This document shows positions 44,313 through 52,515 of a stretch of 64,000 bases of DNA, one piece after another. Made by a program: the position numbers and the translations under genes. The notes under the pieces were generated by a model. It saw only the letters and a program-made list of their open reading frames with translations, did no database searches and was not told the DNA's origin. The DNA lies in assembly GCF_003663845.1 (NCBI RefSeq), contig NZ_RCCA01000001.1, positions 3,410,001-3,474,000 on the forward strand. The letters are read 5' to 3'. Within the stretch, counting starts at the first letter, position 1, and every line of letters starts with the position of its first letter. Source of the stretch: Chryseobacterium sp. 7 (GTDB lineage: Bacteria > Bacteroidota > Bacteroidia > Flavobacteriales > Weeksellaceae).

Positions 44313-44954
44313 CTATTTCCATTCTACTCTGCCTTCCATATAATATACTCGCCCTTTGTCCTCGTAAAGGAGATCATAGCCCTGAGAGGTCAGATAGAAA
44401 TGACAGACCTTCATTTCATTATTTTTTTCTTTGAACTGAATAACGGCAGGACACATCTTAGCACGATCCATTTTCCTCACAATTAAGTCAAAGTTCTTCT
44501 GAATATTCTTTTTGCTGTACAGGGACAGCATACGGTCATCAATAAAACGAACATATTTCAAAGAGGAAAGTGGATAATTGATCAGCTTAAAGGGTTGTCC
44601 CGCCAGTTTTGCCGAATTCTCATTGAAAAAATTCGTAATCGAAAGGCTATCATTTGTAATTTTCTTCACCACACTTGATTCATATCTTTGTCCATCTGCA
44701 AATTCCATACTGTAGATGGCTTCCATTTTAATGGCAAAACCTTTACCTGATTTTCTTAAATCTTTAAGGTCTGTAAATTCTTTTCCTTTCTTGATGACGA
44801 TTAAAACATTTCCCTCTCCAAAATCACATTCGTAATATTTTTTATAGTCAAAAGGTTCTTCTGCTGGGGTATTCACAGTATCATTGATGGTATTTTGTGA
44901 AAAAATACGGGCGGACAGCATCAATAAAAATAATATCAGTTTATAATTTTTCAT
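44313..44954 (-). CDS. Unknown secreted protein (third gene of operon)
   Basis: 213 aa with a signal peptide (LILFLLMLSARIFSQ). The rest is soluble, beta-rich and basic, with no recognised motif; it contains CDFGEGNVLIVIKKGKEFTD and a Cys (KMCPAV). It is the last gene of a minus-strand operon with the 155-aa and 209-aa secreted proteins (29-base gap upstream) and has its own terminator. Probably periplasmic. Confidence 0.65.
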   Translation of the reverse strand: MKNYKLILFLLMLSARIFSQNTINDTVNTPAEEPFDYKKYYECDFGEGNVLIVIKKGKEFTDLKDLRKSGKGFAIKMEAIYSMEFADGQRYESSVVKKITNDSLSITNFFNENSAKLAGQPFKLINYPLSSLKYVRFIDDRMLSLYSKKNIQKNFDLIVRKMDRAKMCPAVIQFKEKNNEMKVCHFYLTSQGYDLLYEDKGRVYYMEGRVEWK

Positions 44955-44983
44955 GGTTGAATTATTTATTGGTTTAAAATCAT

Positions 44984-45451
44984 TTAAAAGACAAGGTTAA
45001 TTCCTATTCCGAAGCGAAATCCTTTAATGGGAAATGGTTTATAGATATTATATTCGAAGTTATACCCGAATTCTGCACAAAAGAAATGGTAAAAGTTGAT
45101 TCCAGCTTTGGGCGACACCGCATAAGGCGAAACTCCAGCCCCGGCATATAAAGACGATATTTCTGCACCATCACTAAACGAAACCACTTTTCTGAAATAA
45201 TCAAACTCCGGAATCACCAGCAGCCTTCTTTCATCCCACCAATTAAAGTGTCCTCTTAAACTGTAGTAATTCTTATCACCATCAGTCAGTTTTGTTCCTA
45301 TGGACCAGAATGCCTTACTATCCATTGAAGTTCCTTCAATTCTGGTACTGAGAAGAAGAACCAGCCACTTTTTCTCTTTAATTTCTTCAAACTGAGCTTT
45401 CAGAAAGCCACAAAGAAACAGCGTAATAATTACAACAAGTTTTTTCATCAC
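44984..45451 (-). CDS. Unknown secreted, probable outer-membrane protein (second gene of operon)
   Basis: 155 aa with a signal peptide (VVIITLFLCGFLKAQ). It has alternating hydrophobic strands and ends in FRFGIGINLVF; the terminal Phe and amphipathic strands suggest a small beta barrel. The start is 3 bases after the stop of the previous gene, so translation is probably coupled. No family is recognised. Confidence 0.65.
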   Translation of the reverse strand: MMKKLVVIITLFLCGFLKAQFEEIKEKKWLVLLLSTRIEGTSMDSKAFWSIGTKLTDGDKNYYSLRGHFNWWDERRLLVIPEFDYFRKVVSFSDGAEISSLYAGAGVSPYAVSPKAGINFYHFFCAEFGYNFEYNIYKPFPIKGFRFGIGINLVF

Positions 45452-45454
45452 TTC

Positions 45455-46084
45455 TTATTTTCTTTTTTGTTTCTTAAAATTCCAGTTGATTAAAGGAAGT
45501 TTTCGTCTTCCGTTCTCATTCCATCCGCCAATTTGTATTCCTCTGAAATCATCACATTTATTATACAAACCGATCTGTATTCCTCTGCATTTATGCCCTA
45601 TATTGGCTAATGGCGCTACAGAAAGCCCTTTCATTTCATGATGCAGATTAAAAAACGGAGAGAAAGACATACCATTGGTTACCGCATAGGTATTCATATT
45701 ACTCGAAACATTGACCTCCAAACCATTAGTAACCGTGGGTTCCATATTGATGAGCGACAACTGAAGTCCGTTGATTTTATTCATCTTTTCCCGGGGAACA
45801 ATAACATAATCATCGTTGCTGGGTAAACTTAAATTGAACAGCATTAACGGCGGCAGGAAAACACCCAGAAAATTGAATCCCATTCCCAAACCGTTTACTT
45901 TTTTAGGCTTAAAATGATCTTCTTCATCATAATATTTGAATAAAATTCCATTGACGTTTCGGACATTCTTTGAAGGTGAAGCAGCAATCAATCTCGGTTT
46001 CAAAGAATCTGCTTTTAAACTGTCTGATGCATATGCCAGACTGCCGAATAAAAGAACTGTTATTAATAAAATTCGTGTTTTCAT
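45455..46084 (-). CDS. LA_2272-like surface-repeat protein (first gene of operon)
   Basis: 209 aa from the ATG at 46084 (MKTRILLITVLLFGSLAYAS, a signal peptide); an earlier in-frame Met nine codons upstream would place charged residues before the signal and overlaps the promoter box. The C-terminal half carries short repeats of the type GIQIGLYNKCDDFRGIQIGG, preceded by MKGLSVAPLANIGHKCRG, typical of the LA_2272 surface-repeat family of unknown function. It is the first gene of the operon. A TAATTTTG box (46116-46109) lies 25 bases upstream, and a palindrome shared with the divergent regulator lies further up. Confidence 0.7.
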   Translation of the reverse strand: MKTRILLITVLLFGSLAYASDSLKADSLKPRLIAASPSKNVRNVNGILFKYYDEEDHFKPKKVNGLGMGFNFLGVFLPPLMLFNLSLPSNDDYVIVPREKMNKINGLQLSLINMEPTVTNGLEVNVSSNMNTYAVTNGMSFSPFFNLHHEMKGLSVAPLANIGHKCRGIQIGLYNKCDDFRGIQIGGWNENGRRKLPLINWNFKKQKRK

Positions 46085-46108
46085 AACTCTTATTTTAAAA
46101 TTATAGTT

Positions 46109-46116
46109 CAAAATTA
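46109..46116 (-). promoter_or_regulatory. -7 element (TAATTTTG) of the secreted operon
   Basis: It matches TAnnTTTG on the minus strand, 24 bases before the chosen ATG at 46084. Confidence 0.45.
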
Positions 46117-46168
46117 TCTGCTGAAGACACAGTTCCGAATGTGAAAAAAAATTAAAAAAAACATCCTG

Positions 46169-46186
46169 TTTGCGAAAATCACAAAA
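46169..46186. promoter_or_regulatory. Operator copy 1, upstream of the secreted operon
   Basis: TTTGCGAAAATCACAAAA differs by one base from the copy at 46377-46394 beside the divergent HTH gene. Confidence 0.55.
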
Positions 46187-46372
46187 TGAGGGGTTGGAAG
46201 TGGGAAGAAGGAAGCTGGAAGTTACTTTGAGTGATCAATAGTAATAGTGATTATAAATTCAGTTACTTTTAAATTGTTATTGTTTCTTTCTCCCTGCAAG
46301 AATTCCCTTCTCCCAGCTTCAAACTTCCAGTCTACTAAACAGAAAATCGAAAACTCTTTCCACAAAAAATGC

Positions 46373-46380
46373 TACATTTG
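46373..46380 (+). promoter_or_regulatory. -7 element (TACATTTG) of the HTH gene
   Basis: It matches TAnnTTTG, 16 bases before the ATG at 46397, and overlaps operator copy 2. Confidence 0.5.
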
Positions 46381-46394
46381 TGAAAATCACAAAA
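46377..46394. promoter_or_regulatory. Operator copy 2, at the start of the HTH gene
   Basis: TTTGTGA-AAA-TCACAAA is a perfect 17-bp inverted repeat (7-bp arms) overlapping the -7 box and ending 3 bases before the ATG, the position of an autoregulatory operator. Confidence 0.6.
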
Positions 46395-46396
46395 CT

Positions 46397-47326
46397 ATGC
46401 ACCAGGAAGCTCTGCTTAAGGAAATCCGAAGAAAAATTGGTGAGAAATCTTTAAATGATGAGATCGCCAACATTCTTAATATCAGCTATGATGCGGCTCA
46501 CAGAAGGACTTCTATGAAAGCCAAGTTCAGTTTTGAAGAAGCACTGGAGCTTGCCAAATATTATCAGATCTCTTTGGATCAGTTTCTCGGAACAGAAAAT
46601 CAACTGGTAGTAAAGAGAACCCAGCCTGTAAAAACTACCGAAGATCTTTTAAACTATTTTGAGAACTCACTGAAGATTTTGAATGTTTTTCAGAATATCA
46701 CCAATTCCAAAGTATTTTATTCCGCAAAAGACATCCCATTTTTTTATACCATTTCAGATTCCATTCTGTCCCGTTTCAAGTTTTATGTCTGGATGAATTT
46801 ACTGAATCAGGATAAATTCTTAAGTCCGTTTCATGAATTTAATATGGAATACCATTCTGTAAAAAATGACCTGCTGAAAGATCTTTACGATAAACAAAAC
46901 GTAACGGAAATATGGAATGACACCACGATTATGAGTGCTTTGAGACAAATTTCATTCTATTATGAAATGGGTTTATTAAAGAAAAATGAAGCGGATCTTA
47001 TTCTGGAAAACTTAAAAAAATTACTGGAAGGCCTCGAGATCAAAACACTGGAAAAAACTAATTTTCAGATCTATGTGAATGATTTGGTTATTTTAAACAA
47101 CGCTATTTTATTCAAAAATGAAGAACAGTGTTCTTTTTTTGTGCCTTTCAGCATGTTTGGATATATGATGACGAATGATAAAATCACGTGTGAAGATTCT
47201 CTGAGCTATTTTGAGCATCAGATCAAAAACTCCAGATCGCTGAATGAATCCGGAAACAGGGAAAGGAAAATGTTTTTTAATAAGATGTACGAACAGATTG
47301 ACCGGTTAAAACAAAATTTATCATGA
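46397..47326 (+). CDS. HTH (XRE-like) transcriptional regulator
   Basis: 309 aa from the ATG at 46397; an open stretch further upstream lies across the promoter and operator. The N-terminal helix-turn-helix reads LNDEIANILNISYDAAHRRT (residues about 18-37). The rest (about 75-309) is an unknown alpha-helical domain with several aromatic-rich segments, perhaps for ligand binding or dimerisation. Its stop overlaps the ATG of the following AraC gene (ATGA), so the two are translated together. The palindrome over its promoter suggests autoregulation, and the second copy suggests control of the divergent secreted operon. Confidence 0.8.
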   Translation: MHQEALLKEIRRKIGEKSLNDEIANILNISYDAAHRRTSMKAKFSFEEALELAKYYQISLDQFLGTENQLVVKRTQPVKTTEDLLNYFENSLKILNVFQNITNSKVFYSAKDIPFFYTISDSILSRFKFYVWMNLLNQDKFLSPFHEFNMEYHSVKNDLLKDLYDKQNVTEIWNDTTIMSALRQISFYYEMGLLKKNEADLILENLKKLLEGLEIKTLEKTNFQIYVNDLVILNNAILFKNEEQCSFFVPFSMFGYMMTNDKITCEDSLSYFEHQIKNSRSLNESGNRERKMFFNKMYEQIDRLKQNLS

Positions 47327-48129
47327 ATACTCTTCGTAACGGCGAATATTTTGGAGACACCAATCAAATAGTCAATCTTGAAGGATTGACGATCACTGAT
47401 ACGGAGTATACGCATCCTTACGTAGACTGGCATTATCATGAAAATGCATATTTCACTTTTCTTCTTCAGGGCAATATGACGGAAGGAAACAAAAAAGAAG
47501 TCTATAGCTGCTCTGCTGGAACATTATTGTATCATCATTGGGAAGATCCACATTACAATATTAAACCTGATATTTTTACAAGAGGCTTTCATATCGAGCT
47601 CACTCAAAGCTGGTTTGACCGGTTTGATATTCAGAAAAATAAAGTAGAAGGAAGTTTTAATATAAAAGATCCTGCCCTGAAACTTCTGGTTTATCAGATG
47701 TTCAAGGAAACCAAAACGCATAACATTTCGTTTGAACTGTCCGTCAATCAGTTGTTATTACATCTTTTCAGCCAATTAACCCATCAAAAGCAAAATATGG
47801 AAAGAAAACCTTTGTGGGTAGGTCAGATCAATGAAATTTTACATGAAAGTTTTACAGAAAGTCTCAGTCTTACGGAACTTTCCAAAACACTGAACATCCA
47901 TCCTATTCATCTCAGCAGGGATTTTCACAAGTATTTCCATTGCAATCTGGGCGAATACCTCAGAAAATTAAAACTCAACAAATCTCTTGAACTGCTCACT
48001 TTATCCAATTCTTTAACGGATATCGCTTTGGAATGCGGTTTTTCAGATCAAAGTCATTTTATCCGTTGTTTCAAAGAAAACATAGGAATTACGCCTCTGA
48101 AATACAGAAATCTCCTCAAAAATCATTAA
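47323..48129 (+). CDS. AraC-family transcriptional regulator (cupin type)
   Basis: 268 aa. A cupin-like N-terminal half (WHYHENAYFTFLLQGNMTEG, then SCSAGTLLYHHWEDPHY) precedes a C-terminal AraC domain with HTH 1 (LSLTELSKTLNIHPIHLSRD) and HTH 2 (DIALECGFSDQSHFIRCFKE), ending RNLLKNH. The four-base ATGA overlap couples it to the HTH gene. A pair of 14-bp direct repeats with 21-bp spacing lies just after it, upstream of the SDR gene, matching how AraC regulators bind DNA. Confidence 0.92.
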   Translation: MNTLRNGEYFGDTNQIVNLEGLTITDTEYTHPYVDWHYHENAYFTFLLQGNMTEGNKKEVYSCSAGTLLYHHWEDPHYNIKPDIFTRGFHIELTQSWFDRFDIQKNKVEGSFNIKDPALKLLVYQMFKETKTHNISFELSVNQLLLHLFSQLTHQKQNMERKPLWVGQINEILHESFTESLSLTELSKTLNIHPIHLSRDFHKYFHCNLGEYLRKLKLNKSLELLTLSNSLTDIALECGFSDQSHFIRCFKENIGITPLKYRNLLKNH

Positions 48130-48155
48130 CCTTTTTCGAATACTATCGCCATTCA

Positions 48156-48190
48156 CGATTTGGATACATCATTCCCCGATTTGGATACAT
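48156..48190 (+). promoter_or_regulatory. Direct repeats, probable AraC-type operator of the SDR gene
   Basis: CGATTTGGATACAT occurs at 48156-48169 and 48177-48190, exactly 21 bp apart (two helical turns), 57-91 bases upstream of the SDR ATG. Confidence 0.65.
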
Positions 48191-48247
48191 TTCCCTTTTC
48201 GTAAGTTGCCATCTTTGTACCATCATTTAAACAAAAAATATTTAAAA

Positions 48248-49087
48248 ATGGAAACAAAAAAAGTATGGTTCGTGACAGGAGCTTCAAAAGGCTTAGGATT
48301 CGAGTTGGTAAAAAAATTACTGTCCGAAGGATTTCAGGTTGCTGCTACAAGCCGTACCGTTGAATCCCTGATCTCCACAATCGGAGAAACTTCAGAAAAC
48401 TTCCTTCCACTCAGCGTCAACATTACAGATAATAACGACATCAAATCTGCCATCGCAAAAACAGTTGACCATTTTGGACGAATTGATGTGGTGGTCAACA
48501 ATGCAGGTTATGGGCAAATCGGAACGCTGGAAGAACTTACCGATGAAGAAGCAAGAGAAAATTATGCTGTGAACGTTTTCGGAACATTGAATGTGATCAG
48601 AAATGCCATGCCCTATCTTCGTGAGCAAAGATCAGGAAACATCTTCAATATTTCTTCTGTGGGCGGCTATTCTGCTAATTTTCCGGGCTGGGGAATCTAT
48701 TGTTCTACAAAATTTGCTGTTGCCGGATTTACAGAAGCACTTGCTGAAGAAGTAAAAGATTTCGGAGTGCATGCTACTGTTGTTTATCCGGGATATTTCC
48801 GTACAGATTTTTTAACTAAAGATTCGGTAAAGACACCATCTAACCCTATTCAGGCTTATGAAGCAGCAAGAAATTCGGAACAGGCTCACCTTAATGAAAT
48901 TAATGGAAATCAGCCTAATGATCCTGAAAAAGCAGCTGATGTGCTGATTCAGATCAGTAAAGAGAAAAATCCTCCAGTGCATTTGTTATTGGGTGTAGGA
49001 ACCCTGGAATTTCTGAATAACAAAATTGATATTTTACAAAAAGACGCTGAGAAATGGGAAAGTCTTACTGTTTCTACTGCAATTTAA
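48248..49087 (+). CDS. Short-chain dehydrogenase/reductase (SDR)
   Basis: 279 aa from the ATG at 48248. The coenzyme motif TGASKGLG (residues about 9-16), NNAG in DVVVNNAGYGQIG, the catalytic Ser in NISSVGGYS and the YCSTK catalytic Tyr/Lys are all present. It is the classical SDR type that oxidises or reduces alcohols and ketones with NAD(P)H. It is flanked by AraC genes on both sides, with AraC-like direct repeats in its promoter, so induction by a small molecule is likely. The substrate is unknown. Confidence 0.93.
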   Translation: METKKVWFVTGASKGLGFELVKKLLSEGFQVAATSRTVESLISTIGETSENFLPLSVNITDNNDIKSAIAKTVDHFGRIDVVVNNAGYGQIGTLEELTDEEARENYAVNVFGTLNVIRNAMPYLREQRSGNIFNISSVGGYSANFPGWGIYCSTKFAVAGFTEALAEEVKDFGVHATVVYPGYFRTDFLTKDSVKTPSNPIQAYEAARNSEQAHLNEINGNQPNDPEKAADVLIQISKEKNPPVHLLLGVGTLEFLNNKIDILQKDAEKWESLTVSTAI

Positions 49088-49098
49088 TTTGATACTAT

Positions 49099-49189
49099 CC
49101 TTCGACTCCGCTCAGGTTGGCACTAAACCATTCGTTTGAATCATTTGAACGTAAAATTTTAGAGCAAGTCTGCCTGATCAGAGTCGAAG
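49099..49189. repeat. REP-like inverted pair between SDR and AraC genes
   Basis: CCTTCGACTCCGCTCAGG (49099-49116) and CCTGATCAGAGTCGAAG (49173-49189) are imperfect inverted copies, three mismatches in the core, around 56 bases. They are GC-rich for this genome. It may be a REP element or a small mobile remnant. Confidence 0.5.
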
Positions 49190-49242
49190 ACTTTTTGAAT
49201 CAATATGTTATCCTTTTTGTAAAAATAACTAATTTAGCTCTT

Positions 49243-50157
49243 ATGAAACAGCCTGTTCATTTTAACTCTATTTCAGATTTTCATGTTTTTTGTGGTCTTC
49301 CTAATCCTGAACATCCGTTGATCAGCGTGATAGACTACAGTAAAGTCCGTTATGTTGTAGACAATGAGGAACTGAAATGGATTCAGAATTTTTATTCAAT
49401 TGGTTTGAAAAAGAATGTCACTCCAAAGTTCAATTACGGGCAGCAGCAGTATGATTTTGATTCAGGAGTGCTATGCTTTGTTTCACCACAGCAATATTTA
49501 AGTCTCGAAATCAATCCTGATGTTGAAGTAGAACCTACCGGATTTTTATTGCTGATTCACCCTGATTTTCTGTGGAATACTTCATTAACCCGAAAGATAA
49601 AATCCTATGATTTTTTCAGTTATCAGGTTAAAGAGGCACTTTTCCTTTCTGATAAAGAAGAGAAAATTCTTGTTGATATTTTTAAAAATATTGAACGTGA
49701 ATATCAGACCAACACTGATAGATTCACGCAGGAGCTGATCATTGCCCAGATTGAACTATTACTGGTTTACTCTGACCGTTTTTATGAACGTCAGTTTTTT
49801 ACCAGAAAGAAGTCTAGTCACGAATTGCTGTATAAATTTGAGGACATCCTTTCCCAATATTTTGAAAGTGGAAATCTTCTTGAAAAAGGTATTCCATCGG
49901 TAAAAACTATCGCCGAACAGATGAATATTTCTCCCAATTATCTGGGAACACTTTTACGGCTTCATACCCAGCAAAACACACAGCAGCATATTCAGAATAA
50001 ACTCATTGATTCTGCCAAAGAACGTTTGAGCACCACGAGTTTATCTGTAAGCGAAATTGCTTATGAACTAGGATTCGAACATCCACAATCTTTCAGTAAA
50101 CTCTTTAAACAGAAAACCAGTCAGTCTCCGGGAGAATTCAGAAAGCTATTTAATTAA
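49243..50157 (+). CDS. AraC-family transcriptional regulator
   Basis: 304 aa from the ATG at 49243 (MKQPVHFNSISDFHVFCGLP); the longer open frame back to 49117 runs through the REP-like element and is not used. The N-terminal sensor domain is unknown. The C-terminal AraC domain has HTH motifs SVKTIAEQMNISPNYLGTLL and SVSEIAYELGFEHPQSFSKLF, ending in PGEFRKLFN. It probably controls the upstream SDR gene or an outside target; the SDR spacing repeats could be its site too. Confidence 0.92.
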   Translation: MKQPVHFNSISDFHVFCGLPNPEHPLISVIDYSKVRYVVDNEELKWIQNFYSIGLKKNVTPKFNYGQQQYDFDSGVLCFVSPQQYLSLEINPDVEVEPTGFLLLIHPDFLWNTSLTRKIKSYDFFSYQVKEALFLSDKEEKILVDIFKNIEREYQTNTDRFTQELIIAQIELLLVYSDRFYERQFFTRKKSSHELLYKFEDILSQYFESGNLLEKGIPSVKTIAEQMNISPNYLGTLLRLHTQQNTQQHIQNKLIDSAKERLSTTSLSVSEIAYELGFEHPQSFSKLFKQKTSQSPGEFRKLFN

Positions 50158-50224
50158 ACTCTGTAGAGATTAATAATACATTAGAAATGTTAATTTCATT
50201 CTATTTTGCCATAAGGAAGTTCAT

Positions 50225-50232
50225 TATTTTTG
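50225..50232 (+). promoter_or_regulatory. -7 element (TATTTTTG) before the serine hydrolase gene
   Basis: It matches TAnnTTTG, 17 bases before the ATG at 50250; a TTG lies 16 bases further upstream, which is short of the usual spacing. Confidence 0.4.
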
Positions 50233-50249
50233 CTTAAATACTTTTTAAA

Positions 50250-51902
50250 ATGAAACCTATCCTATTATTGATCTTTATTTTCTCATTTTATTTTTATCAG
50301 GGGCAAAGTAAAAATATAATCGATGTCGAGAAAATTGAGAATCCAATTCAGAAAAAATACTCTGGGAAAATCGTTTTTCTTACCCAAAATACAGCGTTGG
50401 AAAATTTGAAAGATTCAGACTTTCTCAGCTCATTGGTGTTTCAGGAAAATGGAGATCTGGGGATTCATGCTTTCTTTGACAATTCTCTTGTCAACTATCT
50501 TCATCAGCTTGAACCCAGCTGGACTGCTGATGAATTGCTTAAAAAAGGAAATTATCAATTCTCATTTTATGTAGACGGAAAGCTGATCTATAAAGAAAAC
50601 CTCAATACGGGAGCGGGCACTTCGGATCAAAAAAAATTCAAAACGACATTACAGATTCCTCTTCTCAGCAGTAAAAATGAAGATTCATGGGGAAGGTATT
50701 TATGGATGCGTTTTTATATGGCTCATAACGGAATTGATGCGCTTACAGCTGGAAATCACATTTTGAAAATTGAAATCCGGCCTTATCTTAATACTTCCAC
50801 GATCAAAACAGGATCTGTTATCGCAGAAGGACAAATTAATCTTACTGTTTCTTCTCAAAATATTCCGGAGCAGCAAATTGCACTTCAACCCATTCAATCT
50901 AATAGCGGATGGAAGGTTTCTCAAGAAAAAATCAATACAGAAACCATCAGAAATCTGAATAAGAAAATTGCAGAAAACAGGTTCAAAAATATAACCGGAA
51001 TAGTCATTATAAAGGAAGGAAAATTACTTCTTGAAGAATATTTCAACGGATCCGGAAGAGACTCCTTGCAGGACACCCGTTCAGTAGGAAAGTCTTTTTC
51101 TTCAGCTTTAACCGGAATCGCGATCAAAGATGGATATTTAAAGAGTGAAAACCAAAATCTGAAGGAATTTTATGACCTGAAACCCTTTAAAAATTATGCT
51201 TCTCAAAAAGACAATGTCACGATAAAAAGCTTATTGACAATGAGCTCAGGATTCGACGGAAACGATGAAAATTATGAATCTCCCGGAAATGAAGAAAATA
51301 TGTATCCGACTGAAAACTGGATCAAGTTTATATTAGATCTGCCCATGACAGAGAATACAATAGGAAAAAACTGGAGTTATTTCACTGCCGGAGTTGTATT
51401 AACAGGAGATATTTTAGATAAAAAAGTTCCACAAGGTTTGGAAAAATATGCTGATAAGAAGTTATTTCAACCTCTTGGAATCACTAATTATAAATGGCAG
51501 TTTACACCACAGCAAAAGCCTTCCCTGGCAGGAGGATTACGGATGAGGGTAATTGATTTTGCAAAATTCGGACAGTTATATAAAAATCATGGGACATGGG
51601 ATGGAAAAACTATATTGACCAAAGATTGGATTAAGAAATCTTTCACCAATTATTTCACAGATAATCCTGATTTTGAAGGATATGGATATTTATTCTGGAG
51701 AAAGGTTTACATAGTGGGAAACAACCGTTATGAAGCTTTCCAATCCAGTGGAAATGGGGGAAACAAAATCATTATTTTCACCGAAATACCAGTTGTCATA
51801 GTGATTACTGCACAAGCTTACAACAAACCTTATGCACACCAGCAATCTGAAAAAATAGTACAGGATTATCTTTTACCCGCCTTAAATATGGGTAATAAGT
51901 AA
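50250..51902 (+). CDS. Secreted serine hydrolase (class C beta-lactamase fold) with N-terminal extra domain
   Basis: 550 aa. Signal peptide (LLIFIFSFYFYQGQ), then about 200 residues of beta-rich sequence with no recognised family. A beta-lactamase/DD-peptidase domain follows with the nucleophile motif S-V-G-K (residues 278-281). Later segments ITNYKWQFTPQQKPSLAGGL and FGQLYKNHGTWDGKTILT fit the EstB/serine-hydrolase branch; the Tyr-motif is not canonical. It probably acts on an ester or amide in the periplasm. The N-terminal domain is the unusual part. Confidence 0.82.
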   Translation: MKPILLLIFIFSFYFYQGQSKNIIDVEKIENPIQKKYSGKIVFLTQNTALENLKDSDFLSSLVFQENGDLGIHAFFDNSLVNYLHQLEPSWTADELLKKGNYQFSFYVDGKLIYKENLNTGAGTSDQKKFKTTLQIPLLSSKNEDSWGRYLWMRFYMAHNGIDALTAGNHILKIEIRPYLNTSTIKTGSVIAEGQINLTVSSQNIPEQQIALQPIQSNSGWKVSQEKINTETIRNLNKKIAENRFKNITGIVIIKEGKLLLEEYFNGSGRDSLQDTRSVGKSFSSALTGIAIKDGYLKSENQNLKEFYDLKPFKNYASQKDNVTIKSLLTMSSGFDGNDENYESPGNEENMYPTENWIKFILDLPMTENTIGKNWSYFTAGVVLTGDILDKKVPQGLEKYADKKLFQPLGITNYKWQFTPQQKPSLAGGLRMRVIDFAKFGQLYKNHGTWDGKTILTKDWIKKSFTNYFTDNPDFEGYGYLFWRKVYIVGNNRYEAFQSSGNGGNKIIIFTEIPVVIVITAQAYNKPYAHQQSEKIVQDYLLPALNMGNK

Positions 51903-51933
51903 TGAATAATCAGTAATGTAAAAAAGTGAGAAA

Positions 51934-51963
51934 GAATAGCTTATTGCTTATTGAAAGCTATTC
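51934..51963. terminator. Hairpin between convergent genes
   Basis: GAATAGCTT (51934-51942) and AAGCTATTC (51955-51963) are perfect arms that overlap the rimM stop region, with weak flanking T's. Confidence 0.5.
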
Positions 51964-52500
51964 GTCTTTCTTAGATGGAACCAAAAACACATCAATAAGA
52001 CCTTCAGGAAGTTCCATTTTGATTGTTCTTTCTTCCCTGTCAATTTCCAGAATCCAGTCTTTGATCATAGGAATTACCACTTCTTTTCCATCCAGATTGG
52101 TAATGAAATACACTTGTGCCGTCTGATCATTTACAGATCTGATCACACCACAGTTGTTATCATGTTGATCTAAGATTTCAAATCCGATGATTTCGTGGTA
52201 GTAGAATTGTTTTCCTGAAAGTTTAGGTAAAGAAGCAAGCGGAAGGTAAACACTTTTACCCAATACCTGGTCTACCATAGCCTCAGAAGAGTTTTTGAAT
52301 GCAAGATTCAGAGCATCAAGTTTACTCCATGATGATTTTTCAATAAAAAATGGAACCAATAATCCGTTGATTTCAACGAATATTGATTCCAATTTATTGT
52401 AAAGCTCGGGTTGATCGGTATCCAGTTTAAGGATTACGTTACCCGCAAGTCCGTGTCTGCGTGTGATTTTACCTAAAAAATAGCAATCTTCTTTACGCAT
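51958..52500 (-). CDS. rimM: Ribosome maturation factor RimM
   Basis: 180 aa. The N-terminal RimM beta barrel begins YFLGKITRRHGLAGNVILKL. A C-terminal PRC-barrel segment follows (FYYHEIIGFEILDQ, then LDGKEVVIPMIKDWILEID). RimM assists maturation of the 30S head and binds S19. It lies 15 bases after rpsP on the same strand, the standard rpsP-rimM order. Length is normal. Confidence 0.93.
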   Translation of the reverse strand: MRKEDCYFLGKITRRHGLAGNVILKLDTDQPELYNKLESIFVEINGLLVPFFIEKSSWSKLDALNLAFKNSSEAMVDQVLGKSVYLPLASLPKLSGKQFYYHEIIGFEILDQHDNNCGVIRSVNDQTAQVYFITNLDGKEVVIPMIKDWILEIDREERTIKMELPEGLIDVFLVPSKKDE

Positions 52501-52515
52501 AACAGGGGTTTGTTC

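Noticed and set aside
46377..46394. CRP/FNR-type site
   Set aside because: The half-sites TGTGA and TCACA fit, but the spacing is 3, not 6, and a near-copy beside the divergent operon suits a local regulator better.
48033..48230. Reading frame across the end of AraC and the direct repeats
   Set aside because: It overlaps the AraC HTH in another frame and contains the operator.
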